Source of the DNA: Bradysia coprophila
Lineage: Eukaryota > Arthropoda > Insecta > Diptera > Sciaridae
DNA: 64,000 nt
NCBI RefSeq assembly: GCF_014529535.1
Contig: NW_023503297.1
Span: 124,001-188,000, forward strand
Direction: 5' to 3'
The notes beneath the pieces were generated by a model. That model made no database searches. It was not told the DNA's origin and saw nothing but the letters and a program-made list of their open reading frames with translations. Positions within the stretch are counted from its first letter, which is position 1. Each line of letters starts with the position of its first letter. Positions 13,211 through 24,265 of this stretch are shown here, one piece after another. The position numbers were made by a program, and so were the translations under genes.

Positions 13211-13271
13211 TGCTTTCAAAAAAAATTTTCATCTGAAAAAGTTTCCAAAGAATTCAACCATTAGACACAAA

Positions 13272-14694
13272 ATGTTTAACGACAATGAACCAAGCAGTGA
13301 CAATGAACCAAGCAGCACAAAATACGACAATCTACTTGACGATTTCGTTTTGAAACCAAAAAATGTGAAACGAATTGGTAGACATTCCAAAAATGGTTCA
13401 AAACCGAAGTATTTTTTGTTTCTAATCTCACCGACATACTGAAGATAAATTCACGCTGATTGATTATGCTGCTTTCAGACGTTCACCCATACAAATTTCA
13501 TCAATTGAATTACTTGGCCACTTCGAAGCAAACAAAGAAGGCAAAATTCAAACGATGGATCAACTCGGATGTGTTCGCGTTTACAATTTTCCAGTACAAT
13601 TACGGAAAAATCAGCCGCAATTCGGGCTATTAGAATTTGAAGATTTTGATGAGAAGAAAGTTGCAGACGACTGGGAGGAATCGTTGGAGGACGATACGAT
13701 TCCGATCGATGTTACCATTCCCAACAAATGTTTAAATCATGATTTCGATTTACTGAACGGATATGTCCCGATAAGAGACGGAGGCAATCTGATCGGATTC
13801 AAGAAAAGTCGCGACAAAACTGCAATTTTTCAGTGGATGACGAAGAATTTTGAAAAAATTTGTGATCGAGACGGACATCGCCTCTTCGACTTGGACTTCT
13901 CACTTGACAATGGAGTTGTTCGCAGAGTCATGAAATCTTGTTTTGATGCCGAGCCAGTTGAGATCGGAGTCATATTTTACAGAGGAACGTACCATCTGTT
14001 CGACTTCAAAATAGAAGAGGAAGTTAACGAACGGAGCAACGAGCATAGTTTTGCTGGATTACGTTTTGAGGATTTCATATCAAGACCAATCGACGGAGAT
14101 GAACGTGGACCTTCATGCGATGAGAGCAATAACTATAATGATTCCGTTGGGTGCTACAATGTTATTCGCTTTAAATTCGGTAATGATAAAATACTGCTAC
14201 GCGGTGAAGTTGACTGTGCCATTCCGGGATCGTCGGCAGCTCTAGGAAAGGAACCCAATGTTCATGACTTTATTGAAATTAAAACATCAAATCCTCATAA
14301 TATCACAGAACTCAAAGCCGGTAGATGGTTCACGCAATGTATTTTAATGGGAGTGAAACACATTGTTGTCGGGATCAAAAGGGAATCGGGTGATAGAATA
14401 ATCTGTGACGAAATTCGAGCTTTTACCATGGATGACCTACTTACACGTTCAGAAGGGAAATGGTCTGAACAAAAATGTTACAAAGAATTGGAGAAGTTTT
14501 TTAGAACTGTAAAGGAGACAGTTACAGAAGAGGGTTCACAAATCATTCACATGTTCACGTTTAAACGGGGTGTGTTCGGTGATGTGGTGAAAAAGAAGAT
14601 TTCTGAAAATGCACAATTGCCCGGCATATCTGAACATTTTGAAAAAATTGATACGATACAAAAGCAAATAATGCAACACGAAACCGCCTCATGA
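13272..14694 (+). CDS. DXO: DXO/Rai1-family decapping exoribonuclease
   Basis: Removes incomplete or non-canonical 5' caps (including NAD caps in the family) and degrades the RNA. Two exons, 13272-13408 and 13479-14694, with a 70-bp GT-AG intron in phase 2, give 450 aa (mammalian DXO ~397). The second exon stays open upstream of its first ATG (13555). Splicing from 13272 adds the conserved SSIELLGHF region, so the longer model is preferred. Catalytic residues are all present: E243 in GLRFE, E289 and D291 in GEVDC, E312 and K314 in EIKTS, and Q332 in WFTQC. The C-terminal HMFTFKRG matches the family's HLF(S/T) strand. The loop between EIKTS and WFTQ is a few residues shorter than in mammals. 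The acidic N-terminus carries a small internal repeat (DNEPSSDNEPSS). Retained active-site residues argue against the catalytically dead fly paralogue Cutoff. Confidence 0.9.
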
Positions 14695-14952
14695 GTCAAT
14701 GTTTATTTAGACATAGATGGAACGTCTATCACCAGCTTATGCATGCTTTGTATCTCGAATGAACGAATTCGAACTATAAAAAAAATTGTTCTTTTTCTAA
14801 AACCGATAAATATCTTCTCTTACGCTAAATTAAAATGTGTATGAAAAATATTGTGTTCACTTCTTGGAAAAATAAGACTCCCAATTCGAATATTCTCTGC
14901 CCTCGCCCTGGCCGCAAACATGTGAATTTCCGAAGCTTCAGGCAGGAAAAAC

Positions 14953-15308
14953 CCAAGGTAAATATAGTGAAGAGGTAATGCCATTCAGACGCGCGGCTTA
15001 GTACATAAGTTCGATGCCAGTGGCATCTTTTTTTAAAATGGACTACGATTTACTTGTATTTCACAATATAACCGAATCAGATGTGAGGTGGCACGAAAGT
15101 TCGATGCAAACGCCATCTCATCCCTTCGTTGAAAGCAAAAAATGTAATAGAAAGTCGGGCCATCTGTTGTGAGATAGTCAAAATATTTTTGTAAAATACA
15201 AGTAAATCGTAGTCATCCATTTAAAAAAAAGAAGATGTCATTGGCATCGAATTTATGTGCTAGGCCGCTCGTCTGAATGGCATTACCTTCTCACTATATT
15301 TACCTTGG
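14953..15308. mobile_element. Fold-back element with ~110-bp inverted arms
   Basis: The ends are ccaaggtaaatatagtga and its complement tcactatatttaccttgg. Each arm continues through gaggtaatgccattcagac and the phrase ctacgatttacttgtatt. Arms about 14953-15069 and 15196-15308 enclose a ~125-bp unrelated centre. Non-coding. Confidence 0.75.
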
Positions 15309-15946
15309 TAAAAGCAATATATTCTTAAAATATAACAGAAGCGTAGAGTCAGTAATTGACGTTGGTAAAAACGATTTAAGCGATTTAAAAAAAAAGTTTT
15401 GACTCACTTGACGCAATATTCGAACATTTTTTTATTGGTTAATTTAGGTAATACTGAGTGATACACTGTGTGTTTGTAGTATGGGAAATATAGATACTCG
15501 AGTGCGAACTGCGTGATAATCTTCATTGTACTGTGATGAAAGGGCACATTTTGCATAGATTCCATTTTCTTACCGTCGAAACTTCAGTAGAATATTGAAC
15601 ACACTGTATGTACCTTTCATGATCTGTTCGGAAGATAAAGGTAAATTCGAATAAACATTTTTCTAATTCAACGTTCAATTTTCAAATACCGAACAACCGA
15701 TGAAGCTTAATGTTGAGCTTCATCGGTTTTTCATTATTTGAAAATTTAATATTGAATTCGTAGATCTAATTTTCAGAACTTCCCGTGGTGGGGGGCAAGA
15801 ATATTTTTCTGAGCTGTGAAACCAAAGTCAATGTTTCAAATCTGTTCTGGCCGCTAATCTGCAATGGAATGTTAGTAAGCTGGCATTGACCCCACACTCT
15901 TCGTTTCGATTAGTACAATGAGTTTAGTTTTATTTTAAAGGTCTGT

Positions 15947-16108
15947 TACAGTCGGAGAAATATAGATTACGGGTTTTTTAGAGATATCATCATTTCTCTA
16001 ATTCTCTCAATTGCCATTTGAAATAACATGCGAAATGAGAGAATACAGAAAAACGATGAAAACGATGATGTCTCTTAAAATCCCGAAATTTATTTTTCTC
16101 CGACTGTA
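15947..16108. mobile_element. TA-flanked MITE (family ACAGTCGGAGAAA)
   Basis: 162 bp between tacagtcggagaaa and tttctccgactgta, with arms continuing through a gggttttttagagatatcatc / gatgatgtctcttaaaatccc pairing. It shares the outer acagtcgg with the family at 4859 but not its interior, so it is a separate family with similar termini. Confidence 0.75.
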
Positions 16109-16527
16109 TTTCTGTTATTTCTCAATTAACGCAATAAAATCGAAGTTAGAGAAGTAACAATAGTAGAGGGGAACATGAGATAGATAAAGCGCCGGTACAT
16201 TTACTTGTCTGAAGCTTTAATCAAAAACAAATGACTATCTAAAAAACCTCTGACTTTATCAGCTGATGGAGCAACAAAACTGCTATCAATAATTTCTGAG
16301 AGATAAAACTCATTTTAGCCATTATTGTGTTTATCACCAAATCAGGGGATCATAATGTGCGAGCGGAACGAGCGACGATCAATTAATTTTCATTCCCAAG
16401 TTCGTGTTCCATTAAGAAATTATGGCTTACAAGACAAAGATTTTCAAATACAAGCAATGAGACCATAGAATCTGAGATACGCTAGACTTTTCGAAGCTAG
16501 TACTGTGTAAAACTACCATTGACTCAC

Positions 16528-18269
16528 CGAAGTAAATGTGTCCAGATTGAGGGGATACAGTTTACCAACGAGTAATTCCTGCGGTCGTTTCAAACGTTCC
16601 TTCAGAATCAAAATGCATTTCTTGTTAGATGGCGTCAGATCCAACCAATTCGATTGAAACAAATAGTACGACAAGTCATTGCTGCCCAACATAATTTCAT
16701 TGCCCAAATACATGATCATAAAGATATCGAACAGGATGAAGGATAGAATAACGCAACTTCCGATATCTTGTGGGTAGTTGTTATGTGAACTCTGCCAAAT
16801 GAATAAAGTGACGAAAAATTAACGAAAATACGGAACGGAATGGATTTACAAATGCCAAGTTGTAAATGGATCCGCATAGGCAAATTGCACTTGTCATTGT
16901 TTGTAGGAAAAACATAACCGAAAAGGTCGATGCGAACTCGTCAACTAATCTGGAAATATTAAAACTCATAGAAATGGTGTGTAGGCATGGGCGATAATGA
17001 AAATGATTATCGATAATTATCGATTATCGATAATCGATAATTATCGACTTTTTTTTATCGAAAATTATCAAAAAAAATATCGATAATCGATAATTATTGA
17101 TATTTTGATAATTATCAAGATATCGATAATTCGATATATCGATATTTCGGTCCGAAAATCCGATATTTATCGATATATTCCGATATATCGGTATATTATC
17201 ATGAATTTTCAGATAAATATCAAAATATCGATATTTTGATAATTATCGAATTTCGATATTTTGATAATTATCGATAATTATTAAATTATCGATAACGATA
17301 TGATTAATCGATTATCGATAATTTCTTTCGATTGATATTATCGATAATTTTGAACGCCTCCCATCCCTAATGGTGTGCCGATTTATTGATGTTATTGATC
17401 TTGTGTGCTAAAATTTGGAATGAGTGTGCTAAAAATGGAGAACAATGGTCCCGGTGTGATAAGTATGGAAAATTGTCGAAAATGGTTGTGTAGCTCGACC
17501 GTTTCAAGTACCTGTTGATTTTGTCGTAGTCATGCATTGCCATCAGCAATTCCTTCATGAATAGTTTTTGTTGAGTGTTACCACTGAGACTATTGTCTTC
17601 CATTGCGAAAGTCTTACCCAAATTTTTCAATTGGTGTCTCAGTATTCGATATCTAAATACGAGACTGAGCAATAAATACCAAACAATTGGTACAATTGTA
17701 CTACACACGACGGCTGTTTGGAACATTGCCATGTTAACGAATACATTTACAGCCAAATATGAAACATCACTGGCGGAATAATCGAAAACAAATGCATTGC
17801 TGAAAAACAGACCCCTTTTGCCGCTGAGCCGACTCAGAATCGGGTAAATGAATGATACTGAAACAATTCCGACATTAATTACAATTGTGAAAAAATCTCC
17901 GAATTTCATGAATAATTTCAACAAATTGTTTAGCTGATCAAATTTCTTCGGATCTTTTGTGTAATAAATTCCGATTTTGTCGACGCATTTCAATATTGAC
18001 TTCTTCTTCCACAAAACCAACCAAATCCGGTAATTATGAACGGACGCTAACACCGACATTAGGCTGACAAATATTCTTTGATCTTTGTCTGCAGTTATTT
18101 GACCGCCGACGCCTATGGACACAACGAAACAAATATAAAACAGGACCATGATGGTCTTTCGACCCTGATGAACTATCGATTGGGCATCATCTTCGCGAAA
18201 CCAAAAATATGCTCGATAATACGCTGACAAATTTTGTTTTATTGATGCAGGCACTTCGAATTCGTACAT
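16528..18269 (-). CDS. Insect odorant receptor (7tm_6 family), C-terminal exon not found
   Basis: Ligand-binding subunit of an odorant-gated cation channel in olfactory neurons (family knowledge). Exons on the minus strand: 17512-18269, 16850-16949, 16528-16791, all GT-AG with closing phases (2, 0, 0), give 374 residues with no stop. Several hydrophobic membrane segments are visible (e.g. MVLFYICFVVSIGVGG and FVNMAMFQTAVVCSTIVPIV). The third exon carries the family's C-terminal signature: YYLFQSNWLDL, then KKCILILKERLKRPQELLVG, then KLYPLNLDTFTS. The start is the first Met of the long exon. The usual final ~10-20 residues (a YSxFxLL-type tail) should be on a further exon below 16528 that was not identified. 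If the last donor is not used, the frame ends after SVSQW. The specific receptor lineage cannot be named. Confidence 0.9.
16990..17360. repeat. Palindromic low-complexity repeat (tatcgataatta) in receptor intron
   Basis: About 370 bp built almost only of cgataattatcg / tatcgata variants, self-complementary at many registers, within the 562-bp intron 1 (16950-17511) of the odorant receptor. The core resembles the cgataatatcg units of 57474-58901 but the arrangement differs. Confidence 0.8.
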
Positions 18270-18680
18270 TCTTTAGCCCTATCCTGTTGACTCGTTCGAC
18301 AGTCACTTGAAACTGGACGAATATCACTGTTACTTTGTGGATATATCGGATATATTCTAAATTTATTAATAATAATTAGCCAGTTAGAGTAATTGATTCA
18401 CTTAAATATAATGTTTTGTAAATAGGAGCTTAACCAAGTCAATAGCAGGAAACGCACTTAAAATTGAATTTTAAGTTGTAATATATTTCCAAACTAGCGT
18501 CTCAGTAATATAATGAATAAATGGAGGATAATTAATATATCGACGCAGTGACGCCGAGTTTACGGGCTATTACGATGGGCAATTCGTTCTAGATAAGTTG
18601 ATTTTTGTCACTTTAATAAGGTAGAAAGAGTTACGAATAAACTCGTCCAAATGGACAAATACACATCCGGTGTAATAATT

Positions 18681-19105
18681 ATCCGCCAAAAAACCCTAAA
18701 GGGTGAAAGTGTGACGCAAGTCCTTGTTTCTACTTACAAAATAACTGATATCGCTGAGAGTGACGCATTTTGCGCTTCAATGCAAAAGTGTAATCAACAA
18801 AAAATTGAACCAAAAAATTTAAGATAGAAAATTTTAGAAAAAAATTGCGTCACAAGTGGCAGATGATTTAGGACATTTTTTTCTCTATTTGAACTATTTT
18901 CCTAAAAGTAGTTTCCTCAACATCTGCCACTTGTGACGCAATTTTTTTCTAAAATTTTCTATCTTAAATTTTTTGGTTCAATTTTTTGTTGATTACACTT
19001 TTGCATTGAAGCGCAAAATGCGTCACCCTCAGCGATATCAGTTATTTTGTAAAAAGAAACAAGGACTTGCGTCACACTTTCACCCTTTAGGGTTTTTTGG
19101 CGGAT
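18681..19105. mobile_element. 425-bp fold-back palindrome
   Basis: Arms 18681-18865 and 18921-19105 are 185 bp each and differ at only three positions by eye, around a 55-bp loop. The arms begin atccgccaaaaaaccctaaa and end at the loop with gtggcagatg. Each arm contains repeated gtgacgca / tgcgtcac strings. No coding sense. If transcribed it would fold into a nearly perfect double-stranded RNA. It may be a fold-back transposon; no clear target duplication beyond AT was seen. Confidence 0.85.
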
Positions 19106-19171
19106 ATCAGTTCTTTTGGAAGTTTAGGTGTAAGGGTAACTAGTTTTGTAAGCAACTCATGTCGACAACAG

Positions 19172-19398
19172 CTCAAATCCAACAAAAAATCCGATGGAAG
19201 CTAGAAAGTGCCAGGGGAATCATCTGTCATCCCAAAATCTAGGAACCAACCTTGGAACACCTCATTTATATCGAAAATCACTCAAATCCATCGAAAAATC
19301 CAATGGAAGTTAGGAAGTGCCAGAGGAATCATCTCTCATCCCAAAATTTAGGAACCAACCTTGGAACACATGATTCATGACGAAAATAACCCAAATCT
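19172..19398. repeat. Tandem repeat, 109-bp period, two copies
   Basis: ctcaaatcc-type starts occur at 19172 and 19281 and the next partial unit at 19390. Both units contain aggaaccaaccttggaacac and atggaag(c/t)tag(a/g)aagtgcc. Confidence 0.75.
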
Positions 19399-19448
19399 AT
19401 CAATACACTTTTTCCAATATTCATAATTACTATCAAAATATTTCTTCT

Positions 19449-19450
<2 letters not shown>

Positions 19451-19482
<32 letters not shown>
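19451..19482. repeat. (AC)16 microsatellite
   Basis: An uninterrupted CA/AC dinucleotide run of 32 bases. Confidence 0.95.
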
Positions 19483-19485
<3 letters not shown>

Positions 19486-21398
19486 CACGCTGTTATATGG
19501 CATTGTATGGAAACTTCCGGGCGTCCTAGCTCCCAAAAACGCTTGCATACCCCCATTTTTTTAAATCTTATTTTGATCTAGGGCCCGAGATTAACCTATA
19601 ACCAAAATTTCAGGAAAATCGTAAGAAACGTTTAGGAGTTACGAAATCGTCCTTTTTCATAGGAACTAACTAACTAACGTAGCCAATTTGAGTTATATGA
19701 AAATACGAAATTTTGCTTATTTTCATACAAACAATCAATATTTCGAAGTTCAATATCTCGGCCAATTTTGAAGCTGCAGTAACGTGTGATAGCTCGTTGA
19801 ACTCGTATGGATGCCTAGATTCCAAATATCTAAGTTTGGGGGTAGTTGGGGCTAAGGGGGAGAATTCAAAAAGTTGCTGTAAATATGCTCCGCCGTCCTC
19901 AAAAAAATTTTGTTAAAACATTTTTGGTAGTGGACTTGCGTCACGCCCGCTAACTAACGTGCGGGCATGATTGGCGACTATTTATCGTAAATCATCGGTG
20001 TTCCGCTAGATAACATTCTTTGCCGAAGTTTTCATCAAAACTTTGCCTCAAACTATATTTGATCCTACCCCCGTCCCTGTGGTGCCGAACGTATTTATTC
20101 TAATGTTCATTTCAAACGGAATTTTTTCGGAATTTACTGCAATTTTGCCATACCTTTAACATAACAAGAAAGGCCACTACAAGAAAGGCGCAGCACGTAG
20201 CACACTCATTTCTCAATAAAAATGTTTTGATAAATCCTTTTTTTAAACTCAAATTGGTAGTAGATAGAAAATAGGTTATGAGGGCGTCGGACAATTTTTT
20301 TGACCTGCCTTAGACATAACTTATAAGTAATTACAATTAGATGGAAGGATCTTTATTCTCTCTAAATTTGTAGTTAAGTAGAGGTAAGTGGATAGATAAT
20401 AGAACGTTATTTACGTCAATGAAATTAATTATATATTTATTATGTTGAAGTGCGGACAAACAAGCTAATGTTTTTTTTTTCCCAAGAAACAGGAATAAAT
20501 AGATCTAGATGATAAATTATGTCACTAGAAATAGAGTTGGTTGCATAATGCGATAAAATACTTCACTGATATGAGGATATTTAGGAGCCTTGTTCTAGTA
20601 CAAGCTCTCATATGAGTGCTCGAATCTTATATAAATCCTTATTTGTGTTTTGGTTTTCTTGGTTTTATGCGGCATCGCCAAACCACAATTACGAAGACAC
20701 GGCAAATAAAATCAAAACAATTATATAAATCCTTATAGCAGTAACGTAGGATTTCACAATGCAGGCGAGTAAATAGTCATTTTCTCCTCTCCGCTGAAAC
20801 TTCGGAAAACGAATTTTGATGGTGTTGTTTGTGTCTAGAGCGTAGTGAACAAATAACTATTGCTGCTACACGCACAGAGTTTTGAGAACCGACCCCTTTA
20901 CTGTTTCTTTGTATTATTTGAGTTTTTGATTTTTCAGAAAAGATTAAAATATTAAAAATAATAAAAATAAAATAAAAAATTCCGTGCGTGTAAAAGAATT
21001 TGCTGACAAGTCCATAGACGCAATAATCTCTCTAGCAAACGAAATAAACAAACATTAGGGCATTTTCGTAAGCTTTAAATAAATACTTGTGTCAATTTTC
21101 CTTTTTAAGACGTTTTCGGCGTTACACTTTTTTAATATTGTCCACATAACAGAATTTATTTTTTTTCTTCTAAAAAAAAAATCCTTTTATTAATCCTAAG
21201 TTTGTACCTATACATGACACAAATTCCACCCATGGAGTGGCTTCTATTCTTACCAAAAATTACCCTACTCTATTTATCCAGAACCATGGAAACTGGCCTG
21301 ATTCAGGAGAATCAGGGGAAAACATTAACTATCGTTTTTTATTCTCATTCGAAAGATGACTAGGGATAGAAAGATGGAAAGCAGAGTTTGCCGTGTAT

Positions 21399-23724
21399 GT
21401 CACCTTTTTTTCTATGATTTTTCATTCGTAAACGAGAAGAGATATCAATCCACTTCCAAAGGATAAATTATACAGAAAAGTCTAATTTTTTTTTTGGTGG
21501 AATTAATTTTTTGACATGATGCGGAAAAAATTGGTCAAAGTCGAAAAATATTTTTTCATCGATTGCCCTTGTGTTGTTACTTTATTGCATTGATTTGACA
21601 CGAAAGATAGGTTCTTGCACTTCTATAAGTTTCGCTTATTAATCGTCAAATGCAATTAGCTTTCTGACCATACCTGTCATCTGCCTTTAGATCACAAGAC
21701 TAAATTTTCGAAGAGCTAGAGCAATTTAAAGGAAAACTGTGAAGCTTCACACTGCTTTCAAACTAGAAAAACTTGACAAATCCTTAAAATTACTCAAATT
21801 CTAGAACTGAGAGCATGGTATGCCTTGTAAAGTTGGTGAATATTAGGAACTAATATAATACAACCTCAAAAATCCCAAAAGTCCACAAGGGAACCCAATA
21901 AAACCTCAGAACTCCTTCATAATACTTACGTTATAGAGCTGGGAACATGGTGTCCATGTGCAGTGACAAAATTTTAGGAACTGACCCACTACCACCTCAA
22001 CAGTTCGATAAATCCGGAAGAGAATCAAAAAAAAACGAGCCATCAGAACAGTCGGAGCGTTTGCTGCGACTGAGCCCCGTACAAACCCGTATATCTATTG
22101 CGTACGTGACCCTAGTGCGTCTGTCACCCTACTTTGACCGTAAGCCTATGCGCCGGTTAAAGTAGTTAAAGTAAAATTATTATGTAATGTGTACATCTTA
22201 GAAATTGTGCATAGCGCAATTACGAAGCCCCGTACGACGTTCCTTTCAAATAATACAAAAATTTCAAATAGCCCTAAAATTTTAATTTATTGAGTATAAA
22301 TACACATAGGGCCTAGTATCGGCCTCAGTCCGAGGACCCAAATTTTAATTTTTTTTCAACTACATTCTATTCGGCCTTTGATTACCTTCCAAATGAAACC
22401 AAAATTACGAAAAACGGATGAAATTTGCTCGAGTTATATGTAAAATACACATAGGGCCCTAGTAGCGGCCTTAGTCCAAGGACCCAAATTTAATTTTTTT
22501 TTCAACAACATTCTATTCGGTGTTCGATTATCTTTCAAATGAAACAAAAATTACGAAAAGCGGATGAAATTTACTCGAGTTGTATGTAAAATACACATAG
22601 GGCCCTAGTAGCGGCCTTAGTCCAAGGACCCAAATTTAATTTTTTTTTCAACAACATTCTATTCGGCCTTTGATTACCTTCCAAATGACACAAAAATTAC
22701 GAAAAACGAATGAAATTTACTTGAGTTCTATGTAAAATACGCATAGGGCCCTAGTAGCTTTTCACTTCTAAGGCCCTAACTCACGGTTCACTCACCTGAT
22801 TTTAAAAAACTTTTTTTTCCTGGATTGGTATTGACAATACCTATCATTTGCCGTGTCATTTACATTTACATCGTTTATTTTGCCATAAATATCACCTAAA
22901 GACCTTAAATCACTTAGGTGGCCCAAACTCACGAAGGGCCGACCCGAATATGCCCATCTTCGAACTTAGCCTCACTATTTTGACTATCTTTCAGGAAAAA
23001 ATTTTTTTTTTGAAATCGGATTTGATTTACTCAAGATATCGACGTGACAGACGGACGGACAGACGGACGGACGGACAAAATTTTTATTGCGGATTCGTCA
23101 TCTATGAACATAGGCAAACACTTTGCCCTTACCGTCTGCTTCGAATTCCATCAATTACACACGGCATCGTAATCCTATAAGCCCCTTCGTACTTCGTACG
23201 CGGCTAAAAATCAGGGAGCCTTCAAAATCTTTAAATTCTGGAACAGGCAGCATGTTTCCTTGTATATATGAAACTCGGTTACGCCTTGAGTTACTAAAAT
23301 TAACAGAAAATACAACTTTAAGTCGATTATCATGGAAATACGTGTAATTATTGATCCTAAATAAATAATAATTTCGATGTATTTTTACACGAAGAACATG
23401 AGGTGACTTCACTGTTACGGACATATCTCCGGAACGAGCTACCCGATTTCAATAAACGAAAAACTAAAATGAAGCTCGTTAAAATTATCTATAAACCTTA
23501 CGAAGAAAGTTTTTGCGAATTTACGGTCTTTCTATCGGTTTCAGGGATTTTCCTTTGAGAAAAAAATATTTTTCGACTTTGACCAATTTTTTCCACCATT
23601 TTGGATTTAAATGTCAAAAAATAAATTCCACCAAAAATTTAGACCTTTCTGTATAATTTATCCTTTGGAAGTGGATTGATATCTTTTCTCGTTTACGAAT
23701 GAAAAATCATAGAAAAAAAGTGAC
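21399..23724. repeat. Inverted-repeat pair around Helentron-like element
   Basis: Bases 21399-21556 are the diverged reverse complement of 23560-23724. Both read gtcaaagtcgaaaaatat and tatcaatccacttccaaagg on one strand or the other. The ~2-kb interior contains the separate element 22025-23207, so this may be an older element split by it, or two independent insertions. Confidence 0.6.
22025..23207 (+). mobile_element. Mini-me/Helentron-like non-autonomous element, copy A
   Basis: It shows a TC at the inferred 5' end, three ~150-bp internal repeats each beginning near cacatagggcc, a (GTCY)n core (cagacggacggacagacgg, about 23046-23075), and near the 3' end a hairpin gccccttcgtac/ttcgtacgcggc (23181-23204) followed by CTAA. 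A second copy in opposite orientation lies at 43678-44857, and the two stop matching at these same ends. These are marks of Helitron-type INE/mini-me elements by established knowledge. No transposase was seen. Confidence 0.7.
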
Positions 23725-24265
23725 ATAACGGCCGCTCACCACTCACTAAGAAGAAACTTAAAAATAATGTCGTTTTGATTAAAATAAAGATAGGACAGTT
23801 TAAGTTCGCTCAAAAGTCGGCTATTTCTACTCAGGATTGCTGCATTGCCGAAAAGTCGGTTTTCAGAGGTGCGCACGAGAGCTTCGGCATTCAAAATTTT
23901 TCCTATTATTATTTTCGTGATCAGGTGACCATTATGTGTCGAACCTACCCTTCGGCGTTAAAAATTAAAATACTTTTGCCAGAACGTTACACCCTACTGT
24001 ATATATCGGCCATCAATAATGTAATTGCCATTTTGAGGAGTTCCACAGGATAGAAGAGATACAAGCAAATTCAACAAAAATTTCTTTCGTTTTTATTCAA
24101 AAATTAAAATGAAAAAATTAAATTTTTAAAGTAGAAAATCCAAAATTCAGTAAAAAAAAATCTTTTTTTAGGAAAAATAATTCATAAAAAGTCTGATGAA
24201 ATCGTTCTTAATTATTGTAGCAGCTCAGACTGAACAGCGGCACTGAACTAATACGGCCTAACGTA

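Larger units (their letters stand above)
9419..13271. other. GPAT1 to DXO intergenic region
   Basis: Mostly AT-rich sequence with long A or T runs at 9450-10450, which probably includes the GPAT1 3' untranslated region. It contains a small inverted-repeat element at 11793-11921 and the perfect tandem duplication at 12873-13210. The short open frames seen here have no recognisable domain and are not called as genes. Confidence 0.55.
14695..16527. other. DXO to odorant receptor intergenic region
   Basis: Contains two mobile inverted-repeat elements (14953-15308 and 15947-16108) and a second palindromic stretch near 15665-15745. The missing last exon of the odorant receptor should lie here on the minus strand; several AG sites were examined without a convincing C-terminus. 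Confidence 0.5.
18270..24265. other. Repeat-rich intergenic region between odorant receptor and MEMO1
   Basis: Six kilobases without a supported gene. Contents: a 425-bp fold-back (18681-19105), a two-copy 109-bp tandem repeat (19172-19398), an (AC)n microsatellite (19451-19482), an inverted-repeat pair (21399-21556 / 23560-23724) bracketing a Helentron-like element (22025-23207). The sections 19500-21390 and 23730-24265 show only AT-rich sequence with short chance frames. Confidence 0.6.

Noticed and set aside
23155-23424. Coding frame across the end of the Helentron-like element
   Set aside because: It crosses the element boundary and hairpin; no domain, and the second element copy does not keep it.
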